Source of the DNA: Cryptomeria japonica
Taxonomy: Eukaryota > Streptophyta > Pinopsida > Cupressales > Cupressaceae
Direction: 5' to 3'
Length of the DNA: 64,000 nt
NCBI RefSeq assembly: GCF_030272615.1
Contig: NC_081412.1
Location: 143,635,247-143,699,246 of the forward strand
Shown in pieces: positions 1-11,085 of this stretch. The notes under the pieces were generated by a model that was given only the letters and a program-made list of their open reading frames with translations, had not been told where the DNA came from and made no database searches. Each line of letters opens with the position of its first letter. Position 1 is the stretch's first letter. The position numbers and the translations under genes are program-made.

Positions 1-1543
1 TTCTTCTCCTTTCTTGTACTTCATCTTTTCTTAGCAAATTTCTAACCACATCTTCATCATCCAATGGTTCATGGTCCTTTATTGTGGCCCAAGGTATCAT
101 TTTTGGCAATGCAACTTTAATAAATTATTCAGGATCATAGAATCTAGACACAACATTAACCAACCTATATTGTTTAAGGAAATTATTTACTTCATCAAAG
201 GAACTCCTACCAATGGTAAAATCAGACGCAACCCAAAGCCTAGGAAGATGAGAACCCTTCCTGTGTTCTTCAAGGTATTCTTTTTCAACTAGGGTCAATT
301 GCTAGATAAACTCCATAAAAGAAATCCTAATTGGAACAAATTTTGGTAAAATATGGGGAGGCTGAGGACACCCACAGACTCTCATCATAGTAAAGTTATA
401 ACAAAAATAAAAGTCCCCCCAGTTATGTGAAATAGACCAGTTTGGAACATATCGATAAGGTCTCAAAACTCTCCTAACATTAATTGACAATAGTTCCCTA
501 TTTATTCCTAGCATTTCCATAATTGGTGAAACAATCCAATTTTCAAAGAAAAGGAAAGAAGAATGGGGATAACTACTGTACCAAACCTAGGTCCATCTTT
601 GTGTTGGCATTAAGACACCCAATTCTTCTTTGAAAAGCTCCAATTCTTTATCCATGAACTCAACATTATAGAATGAGATCAAATGCATCGACAATGAATA
701 ATGCTTGAATATAGGGTTGGGTGCACCACTGTGAATTTCAACTAGAGCATTATGAATGTGTTCAACCACATAGCCCACATAATCATAATCTTTGTTAACA
801 TCTGAGTGTTGAATGTCCATAGCCATCATTAGTAATTCAGCTAACACTGTTGAATCTCCATCAAAGCCCAACACTCTACATAATCCATAGATTGTACAAT
901 GCATATAATGGTGGAAAGGTGTGATGTCAAATGGTGGTTTGATACTCTTTGAAATTATAACCGGCTTCCTATTCACCCTAGGCATGTATCTGGGCATTGC
1001 ATGCTTCTTGATAACACCTTTGTATTTGTCATAATCCTCTGCAATCCTCTCCAAATCTATATCTGCACATGCAACACTTGTAATATGGAATGCTTCAACA
1101 AAGCTAGCTTTGTTAATTGAAACTCGGGCAGACTGGTTCTTTCTTCTGATTACCCTAGATATTGGGAAATAGCGTTTGGCCAACTCTTTGATCAAATCCA
1201 CATCTACATACACATCTGGCACAATTAACTTTGCCATATTTAAATCCCAAGGGTTTGACATCAGGACACCCTTAACCTTATTATTCCAGAAATAATGAAA
1301 CAGAGTAGAACCACTCATATTAAGCGTGGTAGGATTTTTACATTGGCTCCATAAATCTCTCCATGCCAAATCATTTGTATTCAAAGCAACGGAAGTTCCT
1401 GGCATCAAATCTACAAATTCTTCTTTGTATTTCTTAACCATCTTTTCCTCAGTGGCACTGGCCTTGGAATCTCCAGGTCCTCTTGCTCCACTTGTCGTGG
1501 CCTTGGGCTTGGGCTTGGGATTGGAAGCTCTAGTTCCACTCAT
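1..1543 (-). pseudogene. Unrecognised repeat-type protein, broken, runs off the left edge
   Basis: The longest open part is 318 residues (587-1543) and begins MSGTRASNPKPKPK, a basic, Ser/Pro/Lys-rich head of about 35 residues. A compact, mixed alpha/beta-looking body with many aromatic residues follows. The same reading continues towards base 1 with protein-like composition, interrupted about three times, so the original was well over 500 residues. Just upstream of the start the minus strand has a pyrimidine tract ending in CTACAG, which could be a splice acceptor. I do not recognise the family. There is no zinc knuckle, protease or polymerase motif. The setting suggests a retroelement-borne ORF, but I see no LTRs for it. 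A decayed host gene is the alternative. Confidence 0.45.
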
Positions 1544-1670
1544 CGCCTAGCTAATTTTAACTGTAGGAGAAAAAATTAACCAATTTTCTAAAACTTTCCC
1601 ACACCCAACACTCTAAATTCTCCAACATTGTTGCAGAGCTCAATTCACTGGATTACCTCGAAGATAGAAT

Positions 1671-3346
1671 GCATTAATGCAATTATACAAAATCTCGGCT
1701 TGATCATGCAATTTATGGTATTTGGGCACCATCACTTCTCTCAAGTCTCAAGTCTGATTAATTGCCACACTTGCATGAACTAGCTACTATGGCATTAATT
1801 CAAATTTCAAACTTCAAAGCTGAAGTACTCGAGAGAAATTTGAATTCATGCCCTTCTATTTGATTGGCGATTTCCATTCAAAAAATTTACAGAACCCAGA
1901 AAACAAGTCCATGTGTTAGCGAGTTAGTGACAATGCTACCAAATCCTCTTAATCGCAAGCTCGCAACCTCTTTTATGAATCCTCAAAGAATCTCGCAAGT
2001 GAGCGACAACCGTTGATCTTCATCAAGCCCTTCAGTCGCAACCTCGCAACAACATTCATAATATTCTTTCTTTACCTGTGAGCTGGCAAATACTACAAAT
2101 CTAACAAAATAACTTATTTCATCGCAATCTTGCAACTAGAAACTTAACTTGACTTAAACCCTTGTAATCCCGCGACAACAAGACACTTAATCATCATCAC
2201 ATACTCGCAAAACTTTTTGTCTTAAGACTTACAAACCCACGAGCATGCGATGACCACAAAATCAGACCAAAACTTACCTGTCGCCAGATTGCAACTTAAA
2301 ATGCTAAACAACTTCAAAACCTACGAGCAAGTGATGAAACCAACTAAGCTGTGATACCAACCACATCGCATGATCACAACTTAAAATGACTTAACCACGA
2401 ACACCTCGCGACCTTGCGATAACATAAAATCACACCCAGTCGCAACCTCACAACATAAAATGGTATTTCGTTGTCGTCAGTGTCACTTCTCTCAAGTCTC
2501 ATTAATTGCCATTTGCCACACTTGAGTTTTGCATGAACTAGCTAGTGTGGCATTAATGCAATTATACAAATGTCAAAATCTCAGCTCGATCATGCAATTT
2601 ATGGTATTTGGGCGTCGTTACTTCTCTTAAGTCTCATTAATATTAATTGCCACACTTGCATGAACTAGCAGTAGCTATTGTGGCATTTGATTGGTGATTG
2701 CCATTCAAAAATTTTACAGAACCCGACAAACAAGTCCACGTGTCAATCCCCATCTTTAATCACACACTCGCAACCGGTTATAACAATTTGGAAAGGAACT
2801 GGCGAGTTAGCGACAATGCTACCAAATCCTCTTCATCGCAAGCTCGCAACCCCTTTTATGAATCCTCAAAGAAGCTCGCGAGTGAGCGACAACTATTGAT
2901 CTTCATCAATCCCTTCAGTCGCAACCTCGCAACAACATTTGTAATATTCTTTCTTTACCTCCGAGCTAGCGGCCACTGCAAATCTAACAAAATAACTTAT
3001 TTCATCGCAAGCTCGCAACTAGAAACTTAACTTGACTTAAACCCTTGCGATTCCGCAACAACAAGGCACTTAACCGTCGTCGCATGCTCGCAACACTTTT
3101 TGACTTAAGACTTACAAACCCACGAGCATGCGATGACCACAAGATCAAACCAAAACTTCCCTATCGCCAGATCGCAACTTAAAATGCTAAACAACTTTAA
3201 AACCTGTGAGCAAGTAACGAAACCAACTAAGCTGCGATACCAACCACATTGCATGATCGCAAATTAAAATGACTTAACCATGAACACCTCACAACCTTGC
3301 AACAACATAAAATCACACCCAGTCGCAACCTCGCAACATAAAATGG
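1671..3346. repeat. Tandem duplication, about 880 bp unit, two copies
   Basis: Bases 1671-2463 match 2550-3346 with an offset of 879-883 bases over nearly 800 bases, including the landmark words 'gcaattatacaa', 'gacttacaaacccacgagc' and 'cacacccagtcgcaacctc'. The joint at about 2490-2555 repeats part of the unit once more ('gcatgaactagct'). Both copies are full of short 'ctcgcaac', 'gcgag' and 'gcgataac' words. The similarity is high but not perfect, so the duplication is not recent. I see no coding capacity. It lies upstream of the unknown minus-strand reading at 1-1543 and may be the leader of that element. Confidence 0.75.
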
Positions 3347-3739
3347 TCAAGTACAAAACATCTTGCGAGGTAGCGATAACTAAAATCTCTCAATACTCGC
3401 AAGATCGCGACTTAAATTGACTTGATGATAAAGGACCTGCGAGGTAGCGATAACCATAAAATCTCAAAACTTTTTATCTCTTGACTGCAGCGACCCAGCG
3501 AGTACCAACAAAAATCGATGTTTTATGTTAATTTACCATCATAAATAGGCACAAGCAGTGACACACATACCATTAATGACTTAGTACTTACTCGCTAACT
3601 CTCGCGGCTATAATGCATGGCTTCAAACCAATTCGAGACCTCACGACCATAGAAATTTTATTAACAATCTCCACCTCGCTAACATAAAATGCTAACACTC
3701 AAAAAACTAGAGACCTCATGATTTAAACCCAAACCAACA
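3347..3739. other. Non-coding continuation of the 'ctcgcaac' region
   Basis: Short words of the type 'gcgaggtagcgataac' recur here, but no clear longer period remains. No gene is visible. This sequence resumes at 10331 after the E1 insertion. Confidence 0.5.
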
Positions 3740-4544
3740 TATTGGCAAATGCACACTCCAATGAGACATTGTAGGTGATTGAAGGTTTTTTCATTGATGG
3801 CAACCTTACAATCCTATGACACTGGCAAGGCAATCCACCGGCACCAGCAAAGTCAGATTCTACACCAGAACACAGACCACCGACACCGACAATGAAAGGA
3901 AGCATATCGGCACAGAAGCCGACATGAATTTTGTTTGCAATATATTTTGTTTATTATTGTAAAATCATTGTAAGCCGACTTGGCAAATTGTAAAATGACT
4001 CATATATATAAGAGATCATTGTAGAACAGTTATGTAAGCATGGAGGAATGTAATTAGGCAAAATAAGGCAAACCTATTATGCAAATTATAGGTTAAGGAT
4101 TTATGTAAGAAGCAGAGCTATAAACCGGTACTGGATTTGGCATAGTAGATGATATTTTGAAGCAGTACAAGACATTGGATTTATATAATCCATTTTGTAA
4201 GTCAATGAGACTTCCTATTTTGTAATTAAGCAATGAGCTCTAGGCACTTGGCCTTCCTGCATGTGCAGACCCCTCTTGTAGTAGTAATATTCTCTTATTG
4301 GCCAGTAAGTGAATATTGTGGGTCACAAATCCCACCAAGGTTTTTCCCATACTGGGTTTCCTCGTTAAACTACTATGTTATGGCGTGTTTTTCATGTGGT
4401 TGTTTTTATCTCTATTTATTGCATTACTTTCTGTTTATCGGTATACAATATTAATATGTTCTACATGTTTTAAGTTAAGAAAATCTTATTACCGATTAGA
4501 TACTGATTCACCCCCCCCTCTCAGTATCTGTGAGAATCCTAACA
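3740..4544 (+). repeat. E1 5' LTR
   Basis: The start 'tattggcaaatgcaca' corresponds to 'tgttggcaaatgcaca' of the 3' copy, and the LTR ends in 'aatcctaaca'. A TATA-like run lies at 4001-4012. Near the end is the block 'ggtttttccc...gggtttcc' followed by 'gattcacccc', which is also seen in the E4 and E5 LTRs. Confidence 0.9.
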
Positions 4545-4546
4545 AT

Positions 4547-4558
4547 TGTTATCAGAGC
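4547..4558 (+). other. E1 primer-binding site (initiator Met tRNA type)
   Basis: TGTTATCAGAGC matches 11 of 12 bases of the usual plant Copia site TGGTATCAGAGC and starts two bases after the 5' LTR. Confidence 0.85.
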
Positions 4559-4615
4559 TTGGTCCTCTATTTTTAGAAGTCTAACAGCTTGAGGAAGATC
4601 TTGACACCGGTAAAG

Positions 4616-5728
4616 ATGGAAAACTTGATGAAGCAATTAGAAGCAGCTCTCTCAGACTATGATACAGAAAAGCTGAAAAATATCAAACTTGAAGATGATC
4701 TAAAAGAAGCACAGGATATCATTCAAGCACTTTAAGAAAATCTTACCATTGCAAGAAACAAGAGAAGAGAACTTTGTGAAAAGATGCAAAATGAAAATGA
4801 TGAAAAGGAAACTCTTAGTGATCTGATAAACAAGCTGAAACAAGAGAACATAACAACAAAGAATGAGATGCAGGATATGACTATGAGATTTTGTAAGGAA
4901 ATTGAAGATAGAAAGAAGAATGAAGAAGATTTGACTAGAATACTAAGTGATGTTGCAAATGAGAACACCAGACTTAGCTATGAAAATGATTTGTTGAAGA
5001 CAGATCTGATGCATACACAAAATGACTCCAATGAACTTATGAGACTGAAAGAAATCTTAGAAAGAGAACTGGATATTGCAAATTAGCACAAAGAGAAATT
5101 CAAGAAAAGCTCAGAAGAACTTGGTGACTTATTTAAGAATCAGAAACCTAATGGTGACACTTGTGGACTTGGCTTTGAATTTGGTGAAAGCTCTAGTACT
5201 GCAAACACATAGGATCATAACAAACCAGTAAGACAACCTACTGCTCACAAATTCAATGGCAAATGCTTGAACTGTAATAAGTATGGTCATAGAGAAAATC
5301 AATGTAGATCTAGAAATTATCAGAATACCAATACACCCACTATTCAATGTTCAAAATGCAACAAAGTTGGTCATAATTCTAAAAATTGCAAAATGAATGT
5401 AAGATGTTATGTTTGTGGAAGATTTGGATATCTATCTAATCAATGCAGAACACAAACCGGAATAGGTTATGGGAAAACTATTCAGAAAAATAATGTGACT
5501 TGTTATGCTTGTAACAAAATTGGACATATTGCTAAATTTTGTAGAAGCAAGTCCTCACTGGTAAACAACAAAGGTCCTAGTTTGAAAGGAAAAGAAAAAG
5601 TTGAAGAAGTTAAGCATGAATTCTCAAAACAATGGATTAGGAAATCAAAACTGAATGTTGTCAGGAATACTCCTCCACCGACAGAACATAGTAGCACTCC
5701 ATCGGTAGGAGTCTCTTCATCTAACTAA
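4616..5728 (+). pseudogene. E1 gag-like protein: coiled coil and four zinc knuckles (broken)
   Basis: The first ATG after the primer site is at 4616. The first part (to about 5090) is a strongly charged Glu/Lys/Asn/Leu-rich sequence with heptad-like spacing, so a long coiled coil is likely. The second part (about 5267-5560) has four CX2CX4HX4C-type knuckles: CLNCNKYGHRENQC, CSKCNKVGHNSKNC, CYVCGRFGYLSNQC (Tyr in place of His) and CYACNKIGHIAKFC. The tail is basic and Ser/Pro-rich. Knuckles of this kind bind nucleic acid in retroelement Gag proteins. The usual Copia gag N-terminal domain is not apparent. The part is broken in a few places. E4 carries the same layout. Confidence 0.8.
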
Positions 5729-5941
5729 AGAAAATTCCTTTGAAGGATTGGCAATCAAATGTGAAACATGCTATTATTCCCTTGGTTGATGATAAGAAGT
5801 TGAAATTACTTTTATACCAACAAATAAGTTAAGTGATTACTTAACCGACAAGCATTAAATGTGGTGGTTGGCAAATTAACATTATAAATCAGCATTTTTG
5901 GCTCCATTTTACTTCACCGAGCATTCAAACATTCGAAGATC

Positions 5942-8900
5942 GTGAAAATTCTGAGCAAAGGCATTTCGAGAAAAGATGCAAAGCAATTCAACAATCAATC
6001 TTTCCTAAGACAGAAAAAGGTATTTATAATCATGACATCTTCTTTTGTACCTGAATTCATAGCAAACCCTACTGTAGTCAAAGTAATCAAATGCCCTAGG
6101 CCCATATTTCAGTTAGTTCTTGAAATTGCTAAGGAGGATGATAATGTTGGTGCATTCTCTCAAATTCCCAAAGGAGTAGTTTTTGCAGAAGACCCTAGAA
6201 TGTACATTCATTGTCACATAGAAGAATTAGGTGATGAGGAAATTAAGAACATGTATAAAACTGTAATTTGTGATGATTCTGGTAATGTGAAACCTAAACA
6301 CAAAATAGTTGAAACCCTAGGATTCATTGAAATTCTCAGCATTCTGGATTTTCCTAAGGAAGTGATAAGGATAGTTCTAAGCAGGGTATATGGTGCATTC
6401 TTTTGGTTGGATTCAGTTCACAAAATTACTAAAGAGGCAGTAAAAGTTGTAACAAGGTTACCCTCCACCAGTAACAAACCTGACAAGACAAAGAAGGTCT
6501 CAAATGACCTAGTGATAAACCTAACAGGTGCAACGTCCGATAAAAGGTCTTTAAGAGTAAATGATGTGACTGACATCAATGTTAGATTCATTAGCATGAT
6601 TCTAGGCTACAAAACAACACATGCAAACAGGTTAAATTCAGTTTCTAGTTTATGCATAAAGAGTGCTTATGATATGATCAAGGATAATGCAAAAATAGAT
6701 GTGTGTGAATGGTTGAAGGATGAACTGATTGATAATCTTGGAAAGATCAAGAAGGACAAAAAGGGGACATTTAGATTTGGTAACCTACTTGTCTATTTAA
6801 TGTTGCATATAACAAAACAGGTGCCTGGTATCGGTAACAAGAATCTTGGTTTTGACATACTGGTAGGCAAACAATTGTCTGACTTACTAAATAACATGGG
6901 TGAAAATAGAGAAAAGAATATAAATGAGTATTTTCAGGCACTAAAGGCATGAATGAATACTAGAGTTAGATTATCACAAGTGATTGTAAATAAGTATAAG
7001 GATGAAATATGCTTTGTTATTAAGAAGGATGAGATTTGGATGGAGGCAGTTATCCCAAGAACAATTTGGGTTACTGAGATGGGTTATGAAACTAATGATC
7101 ATATAATTGAAACATATGCAAAAGCCCTTCTGGAAGCACCCAAAGAACCTAAGGAAGAGGTATTTGGCAGTGTTGAAACCATTGAGAATCAAATCCAATA
7201 TAAGAAAAGATTAAAGAAGGTAAAAGCAACAGTAGGAAGAGGATCTAGGCAGGCTAAGGCTATCAAAAAAGATGTACTCAAACAAACTAGTATCATTTAA
7301 GATGAGTTAGAAGCACTACAACCAAAAACTCACCTTTCACCGTTAGCAACTTCTTTAGAGAGTGATATGTCAGCTGCATTTAAAAGAGTTTTGAGGAAAA
7401 GAGAACCTTCACCGGTATCTACACCTTCGCCTAGAAGAACCAGACAAAATCAACATGTAGTAAGGCCCCCAACTAAGAAAATAACTCCTAAGAAAAAGAA
7501 GTTAACACCCAAAAAGAAGATTCAACAAAACATTGCCCCAATTGACAAACTACTAGATGAAATAACAGAGGATGGACAACTGAAAAACATCAATAAATTA
7601 TATGACTCATTATCAATTGATGACAAGGAGAAAGTTGAAAATAGTGTAATTTTGCACTTGGATATCTATAAGAAATTTCTAATGCAAGTTGTAGATAAAT
7701 TACTGGTAGAACTGTTTAAGAGACTTGAAGCTAGATGACAAGCTGTTGTAGAGCTTGACAAGAAAATTAAAGTTGAAAAACTACTTGTTGTTTATCATGT
7801 TAACTCACCAAAGGAGATAGATGATATGATATCTGAGGCTAACCTGTCAGTATTCTCAACTGCACACCAACATATAGCACTTATGGTTGGTAGAGTAAAT
7901 GAGGTTGCAGAAGAAACTGCCAATGCATGGGACATATTCCTTGTTGAGAAAGAAAAGCAGGAAGAATATAGAAATCCCAAACCTATCAAAGTATATCAGA
8001 AAGATAAGGAAAAGGGAAAAGGAAAGGTTGGTGGACCTCCAAGCATAAAAATAACAGATAATCTACCCCCACCGCCTCTGGATACTCCACTGGTAGTTAC
8101 AACTGAAGATCAATCGGCTAGTGAGTGTATGGATATACCACAAGAGGACACAAATCCTAACTCTGAGGTGTTATACATAGTTGACATTGATACTCAGAAA
8201 GTTAACATTGTGGTAGATAAGGACACAACTGGAAAGACAGATATGGCTAGTGAGGCACTGGTAATAGATAACACAGAAGGTAAACCGGCAGATGGTAACA
8301 CTGAACAACAAGCAGAGCAACGAGCTGATCAACAGATAGAACAACAAGCAAAGAAACATGCTCCATCATAGCAATAGGTTAATACAGAGTCAATGCCACC
8401 GACAATAGCTGAGCAAGACAAACATTTGCTTAAGGAAATGGAAACACAAACTGACCTACCAGAGGTCACCACAAGTAAGGATATTGCTCCCACCGGTGGA
8501 ATACAGAGTGTTGGCTCTTCAACTGCAGGATTCAAATCAACTAATGTAACAAAAGTTCTTTTGGATTCCATAAAGAAAATAACAGATTGTATCTCACAAG
8601 CATACAAGGCTATAGATGACACAATTCCAATTTTGAAAATGATAGCTCTGAAATGTAATGTAGATAATAAGGATTCTTTGAGTCAACTTGACACTTTGTC
8701 TAAGTATATTACTGACAACACTGTTACAGTTGAACAAATAAAAGAGGAAGCATTCAAGGAGAGATTAGAGAAGGAAAAACACAAATTCTTTGAGGAAGAA
8801 ATAAAGAAGTCTACAAGGTAGTTTGACACACTTCTACTAGAATTATGTAGCACATTAAAGGAATTCAAAACTTTGTACAGATATACTTGTAAGACTAACT

Positions 8901-9310
8901 TTTTGACAGTTGATATAGACAGAAAGATGAGCAAGATACAGGAGGAAATAAATCAGCTAGTTGACAATTTCATTAATTCATCTGATTCATTATCAGTTTT
9001 TGAGCAGAAGATAATAGGTTTTGAGGAAGAACTATTAAAGATGGAAAGAGAAAAGGAAAGAATAAAAAGTAAGGCTAAGGATCTTAAATGGAGACTAAGT
9101 CCAAAACTAGACTACCTCGCCTCCTTAAGGAAAGAAATATCAGATGCTTTGGTTCAAGGATAGAAAACACCGGCAGAGCAAATGCAACACCTCACCGGTA
9201 TAGTTGAGAGGACAAAGGCCGCAATAAAAGATAGCAAAAAGTTTCTTGAAAGACTGAATCTAGTTTTGGCGGATCTTTTTCAGATTGTAACCAACTGGTT
9301 ACAAGGTTGA
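5942..9310 (+). pseudogene. E1 second coding region, large unknown protein (broken)
   Basis: Several long open stretches follow one another on the same strand, the longest at 5942-6952 (336 residues), 6953-7300, 7367-7738, 7826-8371, 8393-8821 and 8873-9163. The first holds a globular part with the words HKITKEAVKVVT, NLTGATSDKRS and ILGYK. These recur in E4 as HTITKEAIQAVT, TLTGSTYDKRS and VIGYR. The middle is basic with Pro/Lys/Thr-rich linkers, and the end is a charged, probably coiled-coil tail. No enzyme motif is visible. Conservation between two distinct element families argues that this was once a real protein used by the elements. It is broken in several places. The function is unknown. 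Confidence 0.75.
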
Positions 9311-9504
9311 AATAGGAAACTACATTCTATTGACACTTTGAAAACCTTTGTCATTGATGCCAAAGGGGGAGTAGTGGTATGAGAAAAATCCAATAACTTA
9401 GGGATCATCTGCTCAGGGGGAGCACACATTTTTGGTAACAATTTTTGGACTTCAATTTTTGGATACACTTTTGAATTTTTCTCATGAGTGTTGCCATCAA
9501 TGCC

Positions 9505-9516
9505 AAAGGGGGAGAT
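9505..9516 (+). other. E1 polypurine tract
   Basis: AAAGGGGGAGAT directly abuts the 3' LTR. The same tract precedes the 3' LTR of E4. Confidence 0.85.
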
Positions 9517-10325
9517 TGTTGGCAAATGCACACTCCAATGAGACATTGTAGGTGATTGAAAGTTTTGTCATGGATGGCAACCTTACAATCCTATGACACC
9601 AACAAGGTAATCCACCGGCACCAGCAAAGTCAGATTCTACACTGGCACATAGACCACTGGCACCAACAGTGAAAGGAAGCATACCAACATAGAAGCCGAC
9701 AAGAATTTTGTTTGTAATATATTTTGTTTATTATTATAAAATCATTGTAAGCCGACTTGGCAAATTATAAAATGACTCATATATATATATAAGAGATCAT
9801 TGTAGAACAATTATGTAAGCATGGAGGAATGTAATTAGGTAAAATAAGGCATACCTATTATGCAAATTATAGGTTAAGGATTTATGTAAGAAGCAGAGCT
9901 ATAAACCGGTACTAGATCTGGCATAGTAGATGCTATTTTGAAGTAGTACAAGACATTTGATTTATATAATCCATTTTGTAAGTCAATGAGACTTCCCATT
10001 TTGTAATTGAGTAGTGAGCTCTAGGCACTTGGCCTTCCTACATGTGCAAGCCCCTCTTGTAGCAGTAATATTCTCTTATTGGCCAGTAAGTGAATATTGT
10101 TGGTCACAAATCCCACTGAGGTTTTTCCCACACTAGGTTTCCTCGTTAAACTACTGTGTTATGGTGTGTTTTTCATGTGGTTGCTTTTATCTCTATTTAT
10201 TGCATTACTTTCTATTTACCGGTATACAATATTAATATGTTCTACATGTTTTAAGTTAAGAAAATCTTATTGCTAGTTAGATACTGATTCACCCTCCACT
10301 CTCAGTATTTGTGGGAATCCTAACA
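9517..10325 (+). repeat. E1 3' LTR
   Basis: This LTR starts TGTTGGCAAATG and ends in 'aatcctaaca', parallel to 3740-4544 along its whole length. The TATA-like run is at 9779-9792. CAACA follows at 10326-10330. Confidence 0.9.
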
Positions 10326-10330
10326 CAACA

Positions 10331-11085
10331 CTTGCTAAGTCACCACTTAAATTGTTAAACATGAAATTTATTTGCGAGCTAAAGATGAAACATTAAACAT
10401 GTCTGACGAACCATTTGACCACACTTGATGTTGACATGGACAAATAAAGAGAGGAGAACTCGGATTTTCAACGCACGACAACTTCGGTTTACTAGCTAAC
10501 TAAGACAAAAAATAAACACAAAACCCTAATCACCATGAACATCATGTTAAGCATTTAATAAAGAACGGTAGAAAGGTCCTAGCAATATCAGTTATGCAAT
10601 ATGAATAATTTTATGGATCTTGTGACACAAATTGTTTCATTTCATGTTCAACATAATGTGGAAACTGGAACCAAATACCAGTTTATTAATAATTCAATTG
10701 TTTACTAATAATTCTAATTCACAATTAATAATATGAAATAAGTATTTGTTCTGATTGAAATTCAATATCAAAAATCATCAATGACAACTATAGTATTGCA
10801 ATTTTGCAAATTTAAATTGTAATATGACTCAAGAACTGTAGTATAATTATAAATACCTATAAACTGACCGCTAATTCACTTCAGTGACTCCAAGGCTTCT
10901 ATATCCCAAATGGACTCAAGATCAGGAAATTGACTAGTACTAACAAGTTCATCTTCATTCTGAGTCGGGTATTCAAAAATGTCTTCATCTTCATGTTGAC
11001 TCTAAGTCTGTGATTCGTCATATTCATTTGTCTCAGCACTAGCACTAGCAGTGGTACCACCAGCTTTTAAAGTGTTGCACACCCC
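10331..11085. other. No gene seen
   Basis: The first part continues the sequence interrupted at 3739. The rest is AT-rich and featureless up to the end of the hAT reading. I could not find a terminal inverted repeat of the hAT element here. Confidence 0.5.

Larger units (their letters stand above)
3740..10325 (+). mobile_element. E1: pol-less Copia-type LTR element, both LTRs and target duplication present
   Basis: E1 is bounded by two LTRs of about 805 and 809 bp. CAACA lies directly outside each end (3735-3739 and 10326-10330). The primer-binding site matches initiator Met tRNA in the usual plant Copia way, and a purine tract abuts the 3' LTR. Inside are a coiled-coil plus zinc-knuckle gag-like part and a long second coding region of unknown family. 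No protease, integrase, reverse transcriptase or RNase H is visible, so the element must have depended on enzymes from a relative. It matches E4 (25250-32594) in plan. The LTRs differ by roughly 6% by eye and the coding parts are broken in several places. It is an old fossil. Confidence 0.9.

Noticed and set aside
1-1543. Third member of the E1/E4 second-protein family
   Set aside because: A few similar words can be picked out, but I could not align them in order.
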